Assembly: GCF_017526105.1 (NCBI RefSeq)
Contig: NZ_CP071839.1
Span: 8,222,001-8,286,000, forward strand
Direction of reading: 5' to 3'
DNA length: 64,000 bases
Origin: Streptomyces cyanogenus
GTDB taxonomy: Bacteria > Actinomycetota > Actinomycetes > Streptomycetales > Streptomycetaceae
Below the pieces are notes generated by a model. That model was given only the letters and a program-made list of their open reading frames with translations, was not told where the DNA came from and ran no database searches. The position numbers and the translations under genes were made by a program. The first letter of the stretch is position 1, and each line of letters begins with the position of its first letter. Shown one piece after another: positions 8,196 through 16,092 of this stretch.

Positions 8196-10196
8196 TCAGC
8201 AGGCGGAGCCGGTCTGCGTGAGCAGGCCGAGCCGCCACGGCAGGCTGTTGTAGTCACCGCCCGCGTTCGGGTCCAGGCCCTGGTAGAGGTACTGGAGCCT
8301 GCAGGCGGGGACGGTCAGCGTCTGGTCGTACCCGGCGCGGATCATCTCGCCGTGGCTGATGTCCCTGGTCCAGGCGCCCGACGGGAAGCTCACGTTGCTC
8401 GCCCGCGCGAACGGATTGCTCTCGGACGCGGCCAGCGGGCTCCAGGAGCCGGCGAGGCTGCCGGAGGTCCAGGAGCGGAAGTAGCGCCGCCCGTCGGAAC
8501 CGATCGCCTCCACGAGCAGCAGGTACTGGTTGCCGCCCTGCACCTTGTAGACGTTGCTCGCCTCGAACAGGGCGTACTTGTCGGCGTCCCGCGCGGCGAT
8601 GACGGTGTTCGTGAACCCGTTCGGGAACTGGCCGACGGTGGTCTGCGAGCGGTAGAGGTGCCCGTTGTCGTCGGAGGAGAACAGGTAGCAGTCGGCGCTG
8701 TCGCAGATCACCCACATGTCGACCCAGTAGCCGTTGCCGATGTTCTGCCTGATGACGTCGGGCATCGACGCGTAGAAGTTGCGCGGCGCGCTCCAGCCGT
8801 TCGGGTTGCTGATGTCCGCGTTGGTGGAGTACGACGCGTTGCCCGTCTGGTAGACGAGGTACCACAGCTTCTGCGGTGCGTAGTAGAACACCTGGGGCGC
8901 GGCCCGGTATCCGCTGCCGATCGCCGTGCGGTCGAGGTAGTGGTGGGTGGCCGAGCCGGCCTGGGACCAGTCGCTGAAGCTCAGGTAGACGAGGTTGTAG
9001 CCGGAGGCGCCGGCCACGCTGGCGAACACGTGCCACTTGCCGTTGTAGTAGACGACGGACGGGTCCTTGATGCCGGCGATGTTGTGGGTCGCGTCCGGCT
9101 TGGGGGCGATCAGCTGCCTGCCGGAGGACCAGCGGAAGCTCGACGGCAGCGCGGCCGCGGCGGACGGCGCGGCCACGCTGCCACCGAGCGCGGACAGCAC
9201 CGCGCCGTACGCGGCCTTCTTGTTCCCTGCGGCGTCGAAGAGCAGCGGGTGCTCCCCGCTGCGCCACGAGTCGCTGTCACGGATGCCCCACACGCTGATG
9301 CCGGTGCAGCGCGCCACGTTCATGCAGGCCTTCACCGTGTTCGCGTACGCGGTCGCCGGTGCCTGCGCGATGTCCAGCTCCGTGATCTGCACGTCCACGC
9401 CGAGAGCCGCGAAGTTCGCCAGGGTGGTCCCGAAGCTCGCGGGCGGCCCGGACGAGCCGAAGTGGCTCTGGAAGCCGACACAGTCGATCGGCACGCCACG
9501 GGACCTGAAGTCGCGCACCATGCGGTACACGGCCTGGGTCTTGGCATCCGACCAGTTCTCGATGTTGTAGTCGTTGTAGCAGAGCTTGGCCGCGGAATCG
9601 GCCGAGCGGGCGGTGCGGAAGGCGTCCTCGATGAAGCCGTCGCCGAGGACGTTCTGGAACACGGAGGCGCGGCGCGCTCCGCTGCCGCCGTCGGCGAACG
9701 CCTCGTTCACCACGTCCCAGGCGTACACCTTGCCCTTGAAGTGGCCCATCTCGGTGGTGATGTGAGAGCGCATCACACCGCGCAGGGTCGTGGCGTCGGA
9801 GATCGAGCCGACCCAGCCGGGCAGCTGGGAGTGCCAGACCAGGGTGTGGCCCCGCACGCGCTGCCCGTGTGCGACGGCATGGCTGACGATCTGGTCGGCG
9901 GCCGCGAAGGAGAACGAGCCCCGGGAGCGCTCCGTGGCGTCCCACTTCATCTCGTTCTCGGGCGTGACCGCGTTGAACTCCCGGTCCAGGATCGCGGTGT
10001 ACGTCCCGTCGCCCAGCCTTCCGGCGGCCACCGCGGTGCCGAAGTACCGCCCGGACCGGGCGGCCTGGGCACCGAGGGTGCTCGCTTTGACGGGTGCGGG
10101 CCGGGCGTCGGCCGTCCCGGTCACAACGAGGGTGACGGCGGCGAACGTGCCTAACAGGGAGGCCAGGCGTCGGCCGGGCCTTCGGGGACACTTCAT
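8196..10196 (-). CDS. Secreted GH10 endo-xylanase fused to GH62 arabinofuranosidase
   Basis: 666 residues with a signal peptide (residues 1 to about 31, with an RR pair that could be Tat). The GH10 domain (about 37-337) has the acid/base Glu165 in 'WDVVNEAF' and nucleophile Glu273 in 'ITELDI'. A short Ala/Ser linker leads into a GH62 domain (about 352-666) with 'IKDPSVVYYNGKWHVF' carrying the general-base Asp378, 'FYYAPQKLWYLVYQ' and 'GYWVDMWVI'. GH10 cuts the xylan backbone and GH62 removes arabinose side chains, so one polypeptide debranches and cleaves arabinoxylan. No carbohydrate-binding module is present. ATG 10196 follows GAGGAG. Expression is probably controlled by the upstream palindromes. 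Confidence 0.95.
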   Translation of the reverse strand: MKCPRRPGRRLASLLGTFAAVTLVVTGTADARPAPVKASTLGAQAARSGRYFGTAVAAGRLGDGTYTAILDREFNAVTPENEMKWDATERSRGSFSFAAADQIVSHAVAHGQRVRGHTLVWHSQLPGWVGSISDATTLRGVMRSHITTEMGHFKGKVYAWDVVNEAFADGGSGARRASVFQNVLGDGFIEDAFRTARSADSAAKLCYNDYNIENWSDAKTQAVYRMVRDFRSRGVPIDCVGFQSHFGSSGPPASFGTTLANFAALGVDVQITELDIAQAPATAYANTVKACMNVARCTGISVWGIRDSDSWRSGEHPLLFDAAGNKKAAYGAVLSALGGSVAAPSAAAALPSSFRWSSGRQLIAPKPDATHNIAGIKDPSVVYYNGKWHVFASVAGASGYNLVYLSFSDWSQAGSATHHYLDRTAIGSGYRAAPQVFYYAPQKLWYLVYQTGNASYSTNADISNPNGWSAPRNFYASMPDVIRQNIGNGYWVDMWVICDSADCYLFSSDDNGHLYRSQTTVGQFPNGFTNTVIAARDADKYALFEASNVYKVQGGNQYLLLVEAIGSDGRRYFRSWTSGSLAGSWSPLAASESNPFARASNVSFPSGAWTRDISHGEMIRAGYDQTLTVPACRLQYLYQGLDPNAGGDYNSLPWRLGLLTQTGSAC

Positions 10197-10233
10197 GGTT
10201 CTCCTCGTACGGGTGATCGTTGCGGGCGTCGTT

Positions 10234-10251
10234 ATGTCATGCGCATGACAT
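10234..10251. promoter_or_regulatory. 18-bp perfect palindrome upstream of the xylanase gene
   Basis: ATGTCATGCGCATGACAT is a perfect palindrome 38-55 bases upstream of the xylanase ATG, where an operator near the promoter would be expected. TGACAT recurs at about 10276. It fits a dimeric repressor such as a LacI- or GntR-type sugar regulator, but no regulator gene lies next to it. Confidence 0.55.
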
Positions 10252-10370
10252 GCCGGGAAGGGATGAACGGCCGTTTGACATACCGAACGATGGTCGGCGT
10301 CCCGGATGCTCTGGATGATAGGAGGGGGTGACAGGGCGTCAATACCCCTCGCATCATTCGAGGTTCGGGG

Positions 10371-10390
10371 CGAAATGTTTCGGAGCGCTC
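10371..10390. promoter_or_regulatory. Candidate xylanase operator CGAAA-N2-TTTCG plus GAGCGCTC
   Basis: CGAAATGTTTCG (10371-10382) has 5-bp arms around two bases and resembles the GAAA/TTTC palindromes described in front of actinomycete xylanase genes. It is followed at once by the palindrome GAGCGCTC (10383-10390), the core of CebR-like LacI operators. The site overlaps the stop of the upstream gene and lies about 175 bases before the xylanase start. Confidence 0.45.
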
Positions 10391-11117
10391 AGCCGACCGG
10401 ATCGTCCGGGTGCACCGGACACGCCTCCAGGTCCGGCGCGGCCAGCAGGTCGGCGATCAGCTCCGGTGAACCGCCGACGTACGTGCTGGCCAGATCCACG
10501 TCTCCGCCCAGACACCAGGCGCGGTCCTGCGGCCACCACAGACCGGGAAGCTCGGCGAACTCGTCCAGGGACACGGGGGAGACGGCGTCGGCCAGCCGGC
10601 CGGCCAGCAGCACCTCGTCCCGGCCCGGCGTCTCGAACGTCGGGAACCGCTCCCAGTCCCAGCGGCCGTATCCGCTCCACAGCCCGAACCAGCACTCCTG
10701 CGCGGTCCCGGTGTGCCGGGCCAGCACGGGCAGCAGCGCCCGTGCCACCTCCGGAGGGGTCGGACCCTCGCCGGGATGCTCGTCCCACACGCCGGGCAGA
10801 CCGAGGTCGGAGCGGTTGACGTGGTCCGGGTCCGCCCCGATGACCTCGTGCCAGCGGGTGACCGGCGTGATGCGCGTGCCCTGTGCGGCGGCCACGGTGG
10901 ACCAGCGCACCGGCCGCTCGCCGAGCCGGGCCGGGTGCAGGATCCGGGCGTAGGCGGCGAAGCCCGGCGCCGCGACACCCGCGACCGTTCCCATGGCGGC
11001 CGGCCCCGGCCCGCGGGCGGTGAGCCAGTCGGCGGGCGAGAGGTCGTCGGCCCGCACCCGCAGCCGTCCGTACCGGTCGGGAGCGGGGTCCTGGTGGACC
11101 GGGGGGAAGTCGTTCAT
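10389..11117 (-). CDS. Conserved hypothetical protein
   Basis: 242 residues from ATG 11117. Rich in Trp and acidic residues, with stretches such as 'ECWFGLWSGYGRWDWERF' and 'LPGLWWPQDRAWCLGGD'. No signal peptide, membrane segment or catalytic motif that I can name. It resembles uncharacterised soluble actinobacterial proteins. Its stop overlaps the candidate operator of the xylanase gene downstream, but I infer no functional link. Coding bias and length support a real gene. Confidence 0.7.
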   Translation of the reverse strand: MNDFPPVHQDPAPDRYGRLRVRADDLSPADWLTARGPGPAAMGTVAGVAAPGFAAYARILHPARLGERPVRWSTVAAAQGTRITPVTRWHEVIGADPDHVNRSDLGLPGVWDEHPGEGPTPPEVARALLPVLARHTGTAQECWFGLWSGYGRWDWERFPTFETPGRDEVLLAGRLADAVSPVSLDEFAELPGLWWPQDRAWCLGGDVDLASTYVGGSPELIADLLAAPDLEACPVHPDDPVG

Positions 11118-11232
11118 GACCACAGTGTGTCGGGTGGGCGGGCGGTCGGGTGGAGTGGGCGGGCAGTCGGGTGGGCCCGTCGTGCGGAGCGGGCGGGGCA
11201 GGCCAGGGCCGGGGCCCTGGCCTGCCGTTTCC

Positions 11233-11622
11233 TCAGGACTGCGGCGGCTGCGGGTGGCTGTCGTAGGGGCGGGTGATGATCTCCATGCCGTGTCCGGCCG
11301 GATCCAGGAAGTACAGGCCCCGGCCGCCGTGGTGGTGGTTGATCTCACCCGGCTGCTTTCCGTGCGGATCGGCCCAGTAGGTGAGGCCGGCCTGCCGGAT
11401 GCGGGCGAAGGCCGCGTCGAACTCCTCGTCCGCGACGAGGAAGGCGTAGTGCTGCATGACGATCGACTCCGCGGGGATGGTGGCGAAGTCCAGGGTCACC
11501 CCGTTGCTCGTCGTGACGGGGACGAACGGGCCCCACTCGGGCCCGACCTCCAGCCCCAGAATGTGTGCCAGGAACGTGGCGGACTCCCGGTTGTCCCGGG
11601 CATGGACGATGGTGTGGTTCAA
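11233..11622 (-). CDS. VOC (glyoxalase/bleomycin-resistance) family protein with nonsense codon near the start
   Basis: A 129-residue single vicinal-oxygen-chelate domain beginning 'NHTIVHARDNRESATFLAHI' and ending with 'GLYFLDPAGHGMEIITRP'. Conserved relatives, as I recall them, start 'MSVELNHTIV'. Here the minus strand from ATG 11634 reads Met-Ser-Val-TAG-Leu-Asn-His, so codon 4 is a stop. A good GGAGG lies ten bases before that ATG. Translation could restart at the TTG (11622) directly after the TAG, so the domain may still be made weakly. Substrate unknown. Either a true nonsense mutation or a sequence error. Confidence 0.75.
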   Translation of the reverse strand: MNHTIVHARDNRESATFLAHILGLEVGPEWGPFVPVTTSNGVTLDFATIPAESIVMQHYAFLVADEEFDAAFARIRQAGLTYWADPHGKQPGEINHHHGGRGLYFLDPAGHGMEIITRPYDSHPQPPQS

Positions 11623-11634
11623 CTAGACGGACAT

Positions 11635-11984
11635 GAGAGGAATGCCTCCGAGGGCAGTCTCCCGGCACCTCCATGCCTCACCCGGCCGGTGACCGGCACG
11701 CGATGCCGTACGACGATCTTACCAACCGGGACCCGACGGCGCCGGAGCACCGCCTGCCCACCGGTCACCGTCAACACCACCGGCGTGTCGGCGAGTTCGC
11801 CACGGAATCCCGGCTGTGCCCCACCGGGGTGGAGGACCCGGCGCCGGACGAGGCGCTGACCTGAATCGTCCGCCCTTGCCAGTACGAGTTTCCCAGTACC
11901 GCCAGTAACATGATCCCCTTGCTCTGGGTGTACCAGTCAGTCAACTCGGCGCCATCCCCGACGCCGCCCTGCCCGGAGAAGTCG
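11635..11984. other. Intergenic stretch, no convincing gene
   Basis: About 350 bases. Short open frames on both strands (for example plus 11705-11864) lack ribosome-binding sites and recognisable similarity. The part near 11880-11940 is less GC-rich and probably holds the promoter of the small gene at 11985. Confidence 0.5.
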
Positions 11985-12167
11985 ATGTCTTCTGTCAACG
12001 ACGCGTTGGACAACGCGCGCTTCACCTACGAGCAGCACATGCGGACGTGCCGTCAGTGCCATGTCGACGCCGCGCCCTGTGCCGTGGCGAAGCACCTCCT
12101 GCGGATCTACAACCTCGCCCGCAGGGACCACCTGCGCGCCGGCGGCCACCGCGAGCCCAGGGCCTGA
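11985..12167 (+). CDS. Small Cys-containing conserved protein
   Basis: 60 residues from ATG 11985, with GGAG (11975-11978) upstream at good spacing. It holds 'MRTCRQCHVDAAPCAVAKHL', with a CxxC and a third Cys that could bind zinc, followed by a basic helix. I do not know the family by name; similar small proteins occur across Streptomyces. It ends 78 bases before the SDR gene on the same strand, so the two may be co-transcribed. Confidence 0.65.
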   Translation: MSSVNDALDNARFTYEQHMRTCRQCHVDAAPCAVAKHLLRIYNLARRDHLRAGGHREPRA

Positions 12168-12245
12168 CCCGGACGGGCGCTTTTCATCCGGTGCGCGCAG
12201 GGAACCCGGTCGCCTGTCCCGTCCCCCGAGACGCAGGAGGCCACC

Positions 12246-13136
12246 GTGACGGACCAGCGGGGTGACCGGCCGAACCCGGTCACACAGCACGCCCGCCCCG
12301 ACTTTCCCTCCCAGGACCAGCCGCATCCGGGCTGGACCGGCCCGATGGACCCGCCGCCCGACCACGGCGAGGAGTCCTACCGCGGCTCCGGACGTCTCGA
12401 CGGCCGGAGGACGGTGATCACGGGAGGGGACTCCGGCATCGGACGGGCGGTGGCGATCGCCTTCGCCCGCGAGGGCGCCGATGTGCTCTTCACCCATCTC
12501 GACGAGGAGGAGGACGACGCCCGCGAGACGGCCCGGCTGGTGGAGGAGGCGGGACGCAAGGCGATCCCCGTGTCCTGCGACATCCGCGACGAGGACAACT
12601 GCCGGTCGCTGATCGAACGTGCGGTCGCCGAGTTCGGCCACGTCGACGTCCTCGTGAACAACGCCGCCTACCAGATGTCCCAGCCGGACGGCATCGAGGC
12701 GATCAGCACCGAGCAGTTCGACCGGGTGATGCGGACGAACCTGTACGGGATGTTCTGGCTGACCAAGTTCGCCCTGCCGCACATCCCGGCCGGGGGCTGT
12801 GTCATCAACTCCACGTCGGTGCAGGCCTACAAGCCCAGTCCGCACCTGCTGGACTACGCGATGACCAAGGGCGCGATCGTCACCTTCACCCAGGGGCTGG
12901 CCCAGATGGTCGCCGAGCGCGGCATCCGGGTCAACGCGGTCGCACCGGGGCCGGTGTGGACCCCGCTCATCCCGTCGACCATGCCGGACACGGCGGAGTT
13001 CGGAAAGCAGAGCCCGCTCGGCCGCCCGGCCCAGCCCGCCGAACTCGCCCCCGCCTACGTCTATCTGGCGTCCCCGCAGGCGAGCTTCATCACAGCGGAG
13101 ATCCTCAACGCGACCGGCGGCACCCCGCTGCCCTGA
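12246..13136 (+). CDS. SDR-family oxidoreductase (YghA/general-stress type)
   Basis: 296 residues with a roughly 45-residue polar N-terminal extension ('HPGWTGPMDPPPDHGEESY') typical of the YghA/YdaD glucose-dehydrogenase-like branch. The Rossmann motif is 'TGGDSGIGR' (residues 59-67), then 'NNAA', with catalytic Ser191, Tyr204 and Lys208 (YAMTK). It starts at GTG 12246 after a strong AGGAGG (12235-12240). It should be an NAD(P)-dependent alcohol or sugar dehydrogenase in the cytoplasm. Relatives in other bacteria are general-stress proteins; the substrate here cannot be told from sequence. Confidence 0.92.
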   Translation: MTDQRGDRPNPVTQHARPDFPSQDQPHPGWTGPMDPPPDHGEESYRGSGRLDGRRTVITGGDSGIGRAVAIAFAREGADVLFTHLDEEEDDARETARLVEEAGRKAIPVSCDIRDEDNCRSLIERAVAEFGHVDVLVNNAAYQMSQPDGIEAISTEQFDRVMRTNLYGMFWLTKFALPHIPAGGCVINSTSVQAYKPSPHLLDYAMTKGAIVTFTQGLAQMVAERGIRVNAVAPGPVWTPLIPSTMPDTAEFGKQSPLGRPAQPAELAPAYVYLASPQASFITAEILNATGGTPLP

Positions 13137-13265
13137 CCCGCGCACTGCCGCGCGGAGCGGTCGGCCGGCCCGGACCGGGGACCCGCCCAGGAGAGCCGGC
13201 GGCCACGCGGCGCCCTGCACGGCCACGAGGTCGCGTCATCGAGTGCTTATGGCCGGCACGCCAGG

Positions 13266-13293
13266 AAAGGCGCCCCCGGGCCGGGGCGCCTTT
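13266..13293. terminator. Terminator between SDR and 2H phosphoesterase genes
   Basis: An 11-bp stem AAAGGCGCCCC (13266-13276) with its complement at 13283-13293 and a 6-base loop, ending in TTTT on the plus strand and AAA on the other side, so it can act bidirectionally between the convergent genes. Confidence 0.88.
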
Positions 13294-13312
13294 TCCGTGC
13301 CGGACCGGGCCC

Positions 13313-13912
13313 TCAGGCCTCCTGCGCCCGGTGCACCTCACCCGTGCCCAGGGTGATCACGGCCCGGGGCCGCATGGGCTCCTCGTCCCGCCGGGACAGC
13401 AGGACCACCTCCTCGACCACCGCCGACAGCGTGCCCAGCCGGGCGGCGCACTCGGCGGCCAGCCCCTTCGGATTCCGGGTGCGGCCCAGGGACAGGTGCG
13501 GGGTGAAACGCTCCCCGCGCCCCCGGCACAGCGGGAACCGCGACTCCAGCTCCCGGTGGAGCCGGGACCACGGTGCCGGATCCGCCGCGGCCGGGTCGAG
13601 CCACACCGTCGCGTAGTGCCGGTGCCGGAACCAGCGCACCCCGGCCAGCCGCGCCGGGAACGCCGCACTCCGTGCCGCCCCCGCCGAGAGCAGCGGCACG
13701 GCCCGCTCGAACTCCTCCTCCGGCACGAAACCGAACAGCAGGTTCACGTGCGGCGGCCACCGCCGTACCTGCGGATCGTGTTCCCAGCGGATCTCCTGGA
13801 TCGCCGGCCACAGCTCCGGCGGCGGCAGCCAGGCCACCGCGGTCCGGGCCGTCGGCGCCACCTCCAGCACGTCCACCGGCTCGGCCCCGCCGCGCACCGG
13901 ATACCCGTTCAC
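13313..13912 (-). CDS. 2'-5' RNA ligase/2H phosphoesterase family protein
   Basis: 199 residues of the 2H superfamily. The second signature is 'FTPHLSLGR' (HxS). The first is 'WPPHVNLLFGF', where the usual HxT/S appears as His-Val-Asn. The family acts on cyclic phosphates or 2'-5' linkages in RNA and nucleotides; the changed first motif leaves catalysis uncertain. The start is GTG 13912. An upstream ATG at 13920 runs into a stop after three codons. The gene lies downstream of the RsbP-like gene with an 18-base gap, so it could be the last gene of that operon. Confidence 0.85.
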   Translation of the reverse strand: MNGYPVRGGAEPVDVLEVAPTARTAVAWLPPPELWPAIQEIRWEHDPQVRRWPPHVNLLFGFVPEEEFERAVPLLSAGAARSAAFPARLAGVRWFRHRHYATVWLDPAAADPAPWSRLHRELESRFPLCRGRGERFTPHLSLGRTRNPKGLAAECAARLGTLSAVVEEVVLLSRRDEEPMRPRAVITLGTGEVHRAQEA

Positions 13913-13930
13913 ACGCCCATGGTCCCAGGC

Positions 13931-15190
13931 TCAGCGGCCGGGGTGAGGCGGGCGCCCCAGGGCCAGGAGAGCCGTGTCGTCGTCGAGTCCGTCGCCGAAG
14001 CTCAAAAGGAGACGGATGAGGGCGTCGACCACGGTGCGCGGGGCAGCGGGGGCGAGCTCGGTGGCGAACGCCTGCAGCGCGTCGTAACCGTACAGGCCGC
14101 TCTTTCCTCCCGTACGCGCCTCGGTGAGGCCGTCGGTGTACAGCAACAGGGTGTCGCCGGGGTGGAGAGTGGTGCGGATGGTCGTGAAGGAGGCTTCGAG
14201 GAAGGCCCCGATCAGCAGTCCGCCGGGTGTCGGCAGGTACTCGGCCCGGCCGTCCGCCCGGAGCAGCAGCGCGGGCGGGTGCCCGCCGGAGGCGAGCAGG
14301 ACGCCGACGCTCTGCCCCGCGGGTTCCAGGATGCCGAAGACGGCGGTGCAGTACCGCGGGTCCCCTTCGGCGTACCGCTCGAGCAGTGCGGCGTTGAGGG
14401 TGGACAGCACGGCTTCGGGACCGAGACCGTGGAGTGCCGCGGCGCGCAGGGTGTAGCGCACGAGCGAGGTGACGGCTGCCGCCTGCGGGCCCTTTCCGCA
14501 GACGTCGCCGAGGAAGAACGCGAAGCGCTCGTCGCCGAGGGGGAACAGGTCGTAGAAGTCACCGCCCAGCCGTATCGGGGAGGCCGTGTGGTAGTACGCG
14601 GCCGTCTCCATGCCGGGCACGGTCGGCAGACCGGCCGGGAGCAGACTCTGCTGCAGTACCGCCAGTGCCTCGCGCAGCTGCTCGCGGTCGGCCTCCGCCT
14701 GGCGCAGGGCCTCCTCGGCCGTGCGGCGTGCGCGCAGCAGCTCGGTCTCGTAGGAACGCCGGTCGGTGGCGTCGAAGACGGTCGTGCGCACCAGCAGGGG
14801 ACGGCCGTCGGCGCCGCGCTTCACGGTCGATGTGATCAGTACCGGAAGCCGGGACCCGTCCGCGACCTTCATCTCCAGCGCGATACCACCGACCTGCCCC
14901 TGCATGCGCAGCAGCGGTGCGTAGTGGGTCTCGTGGTAGAGCTTGCCGCCCACGGTCAGCAGGTCGGTGAAGCGCCTGCGGTGCACGACCTCCTCCCGGG
15001 CGAGGCCGAGCCAGTCCAGCAGCGTCCTGTTGACCTTGACGATGGTGCCGTCCATCAGGGTGGACAGGTAACCGCAGGGGGCGGACTCGTACAGCTCCTC
15101 CGTGCTGTCCTCCAGCAGGGCGGTGACATCCGTACCGATGTGTGGCCGTGCCTCCCGAGGGGGTCCGGGAGCCGGGCCGGAGGGAGACAT
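13931..15190 (-). CDS. RsbP-like PAS-PP2C (SpoIIE) phosphatase
   Basis: 419 residues: a PAS domain (about 30-150, 'APCGYLSTLMDGTIVKVNRT'), a coiled-coil segment (about 155-185, rich in Arg/Glu/Ala) and a SpoIIE-type PP2C phosphatase (about 195-415) with 'GGDFYDLFPLGDERFAFFLG', 'DVCGKG', 'GGHPPALL', 'LLYTDGLTEAR' and 'DDDTALLAL'. The metal-binding Asp residues are present. ATG 15190 shares its A with the stop of the upstream RsbQ-like gene (TGATG), so the two are coupled. In Bacillus, RsbP dephosphorylates the anti-anti-sigma factor RsbV under energy stress and needs RsbQ. The same pairing here strongly suggests the same type of switch. The target antagonist is not in the window. Confidence 0.92.
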   Translation of the reverse strand: MSPSGPAPGPPREARPHIGTDVTALLEDSTEELYESAPCGYLSTLMDGTIVKVNRTLLDWLGLAREEVVHRRRFTDLLTVGGKLYHETHYAPLLRMQGQVGGIALEMKVADGSRLPVLITSTVKRGADGRPLLVRTTVFDATDRRSYETELLRARRTAEEALRQAEADREQLREALAVLQQSLLPAGLPTVPGMETAAYYHTASPIRLGGDFYDLFPLGDERFAFFLGDVCGKGPQAAAVTSLVRYTLRAAALHGLGPEAVLSTLNAALLERYAEGDPRYCTAVFGILEPAGQSVGVLLASGGHPPALLLRADGRAEYLPTPGGLLIGAFLEASFTTIRTTLHPGDTLLLYTDGLTEARTGGKSGLYGYDALQAFATELAPAAPRTVVDALIRLLLSFGDGLDDDTALLALGRPPHPGR

Positions 15191-15993
15191 CAGGCCAGGT
15201 CTTCCAGGAACGTGGTGATGGCCCCGGTGGTGGCTTCCGGGGCACTCAGCTGCGGGCAGTGGCCCGTGGCGGCCAGGGTGACCAGGCGGCTGCCGGGAAC
15301 GGCCGCGTGGACGTACGCGCCGACCTCCCGGGGCGCTATCACGTCCTGCTCGCATTCGAGGACGAGGGTGGGGACGGTCACCGTCTTCAGGTCCTGACGG
15401 GTGTCGGAGAGGAACGTGGTGCGTGCGAAGACGCGCGCGATCTCCGGGTCGGTGGCGCAGAAGCTGTTGGCCAGTTCCTCACCCAGTTCCGGCCGGTCGG
15501 GGTTGCCCATGATGACCGGGGCCATGGCCGCGGACCAGCCGAGGTAATTGGCTTCCAGCGACTCCAGCAGTTCGTGGATGTCCGCCGCGGTGAAACCGCC
15601 GCGATAGCCCTCCTCGTCGATGTACGAGGGGGAGGGACACACCATGACCAGAGAGCCGATACGGTCCGGGGCCCCCGCGGCCGCCAGGACACCGACCATG
15701 GCGCTGACCGAGTGGCCCACGAACACGGCGTCCCGCAGGTCCAGCTCCTCGCACACGTCCACCACGTCCTGGGCGTAGCCGTCCAGGGTCGCGTAGCGCT
15801 CCTCCCGCCAGGCGGCCAGGTCGGAGCGGCCGCAGCCGACGTAGTCGAACAGCACGACCCGGAAGTGCCGCGCCAGGCCGGGCGCCACGAGGCGCCACAT
15901 GTTCTGATCACAGCCGAAACCGTGTGCGAGGACCATGGCCCGACCGGACTCCGGCCCGAAGACGCGGACGTTGTTCCTGCGGAGGATGTCCAT
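15190..15993 (-). CDS. rsbQ: RsbQ-like alpha/beta hydrolase
   Basis: 267 residues. Closely resembles B. subtilis RsbQ along its length: 'HGFGCDQNMWRLVAPGLARH', 'FDYVGCGRSDL', 'LDGYAQDVVDVCEELDLRD', 'GHSVSAMVG' and 'CATDPEIAR'. The catalytic triad is Ser95, Asp217 and His245. It begins at ATG 15993 after GAAAGG. It overlaps the RsbP-like phosphatase gene by one base. RsbQ is known to be required for RsbP function, probably by supplying or hydrolysing a small hydrophobic cofactor. Strigolactone receptors and KAI2 belong to the same fold group. Confidence 0.93.
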   Translation of the reverse strand: MDILRRNNVRVFGPESGRAMVLAHGFGCDQNMWRLVAPGLARHFRVVLFDYVGCGRSDLAAWREERYATLDGYAQDVVDVCEELDLRDAVFVGHSVSAMVGVLAAAGAPDRIGSLVMVCPSPSYIDEEGYRGGFTAADIHELLESLEANYLGWSAAMAPVIMGNPDRPELGEELANSFCATDPEIARVFARTTFLSDTRQDLKTVTVPTLVLECEQDVIAPREVGAYVHAAVPGSRLVTLAATGHCPQLSAPEATTGAITTFLEDLA

Positions 15994-16092
15994 CCTTTCA
16001 TCCTCGCACGTCGGAGGCGGCCTGGAGGCTCCATGATCGATTCAGTGCCTGCCCGGACCCGCCCGCGCCGCCGACTGCGGACGAGTACCGTC

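Noticed and set aside
8352..10154. 600-codon plus-strand frame opposite the xylanase gene
   Set aside because: Antisense shadow of the GH10-GH62 gene, which has clear catalytic motifs and a ribosome-binding site.
11705..11864. Short plus-strand frame after the VOC gene
   Set aside because: No ribosome-binding site and no recognisable similarity.
12956..15397. Long plus-strand frame of about 810 codons
   Set aside because: Runs across the end of the SDR gene and antisense to three real minus-strand genes; repetitive Arg/Gly/Gln composition.
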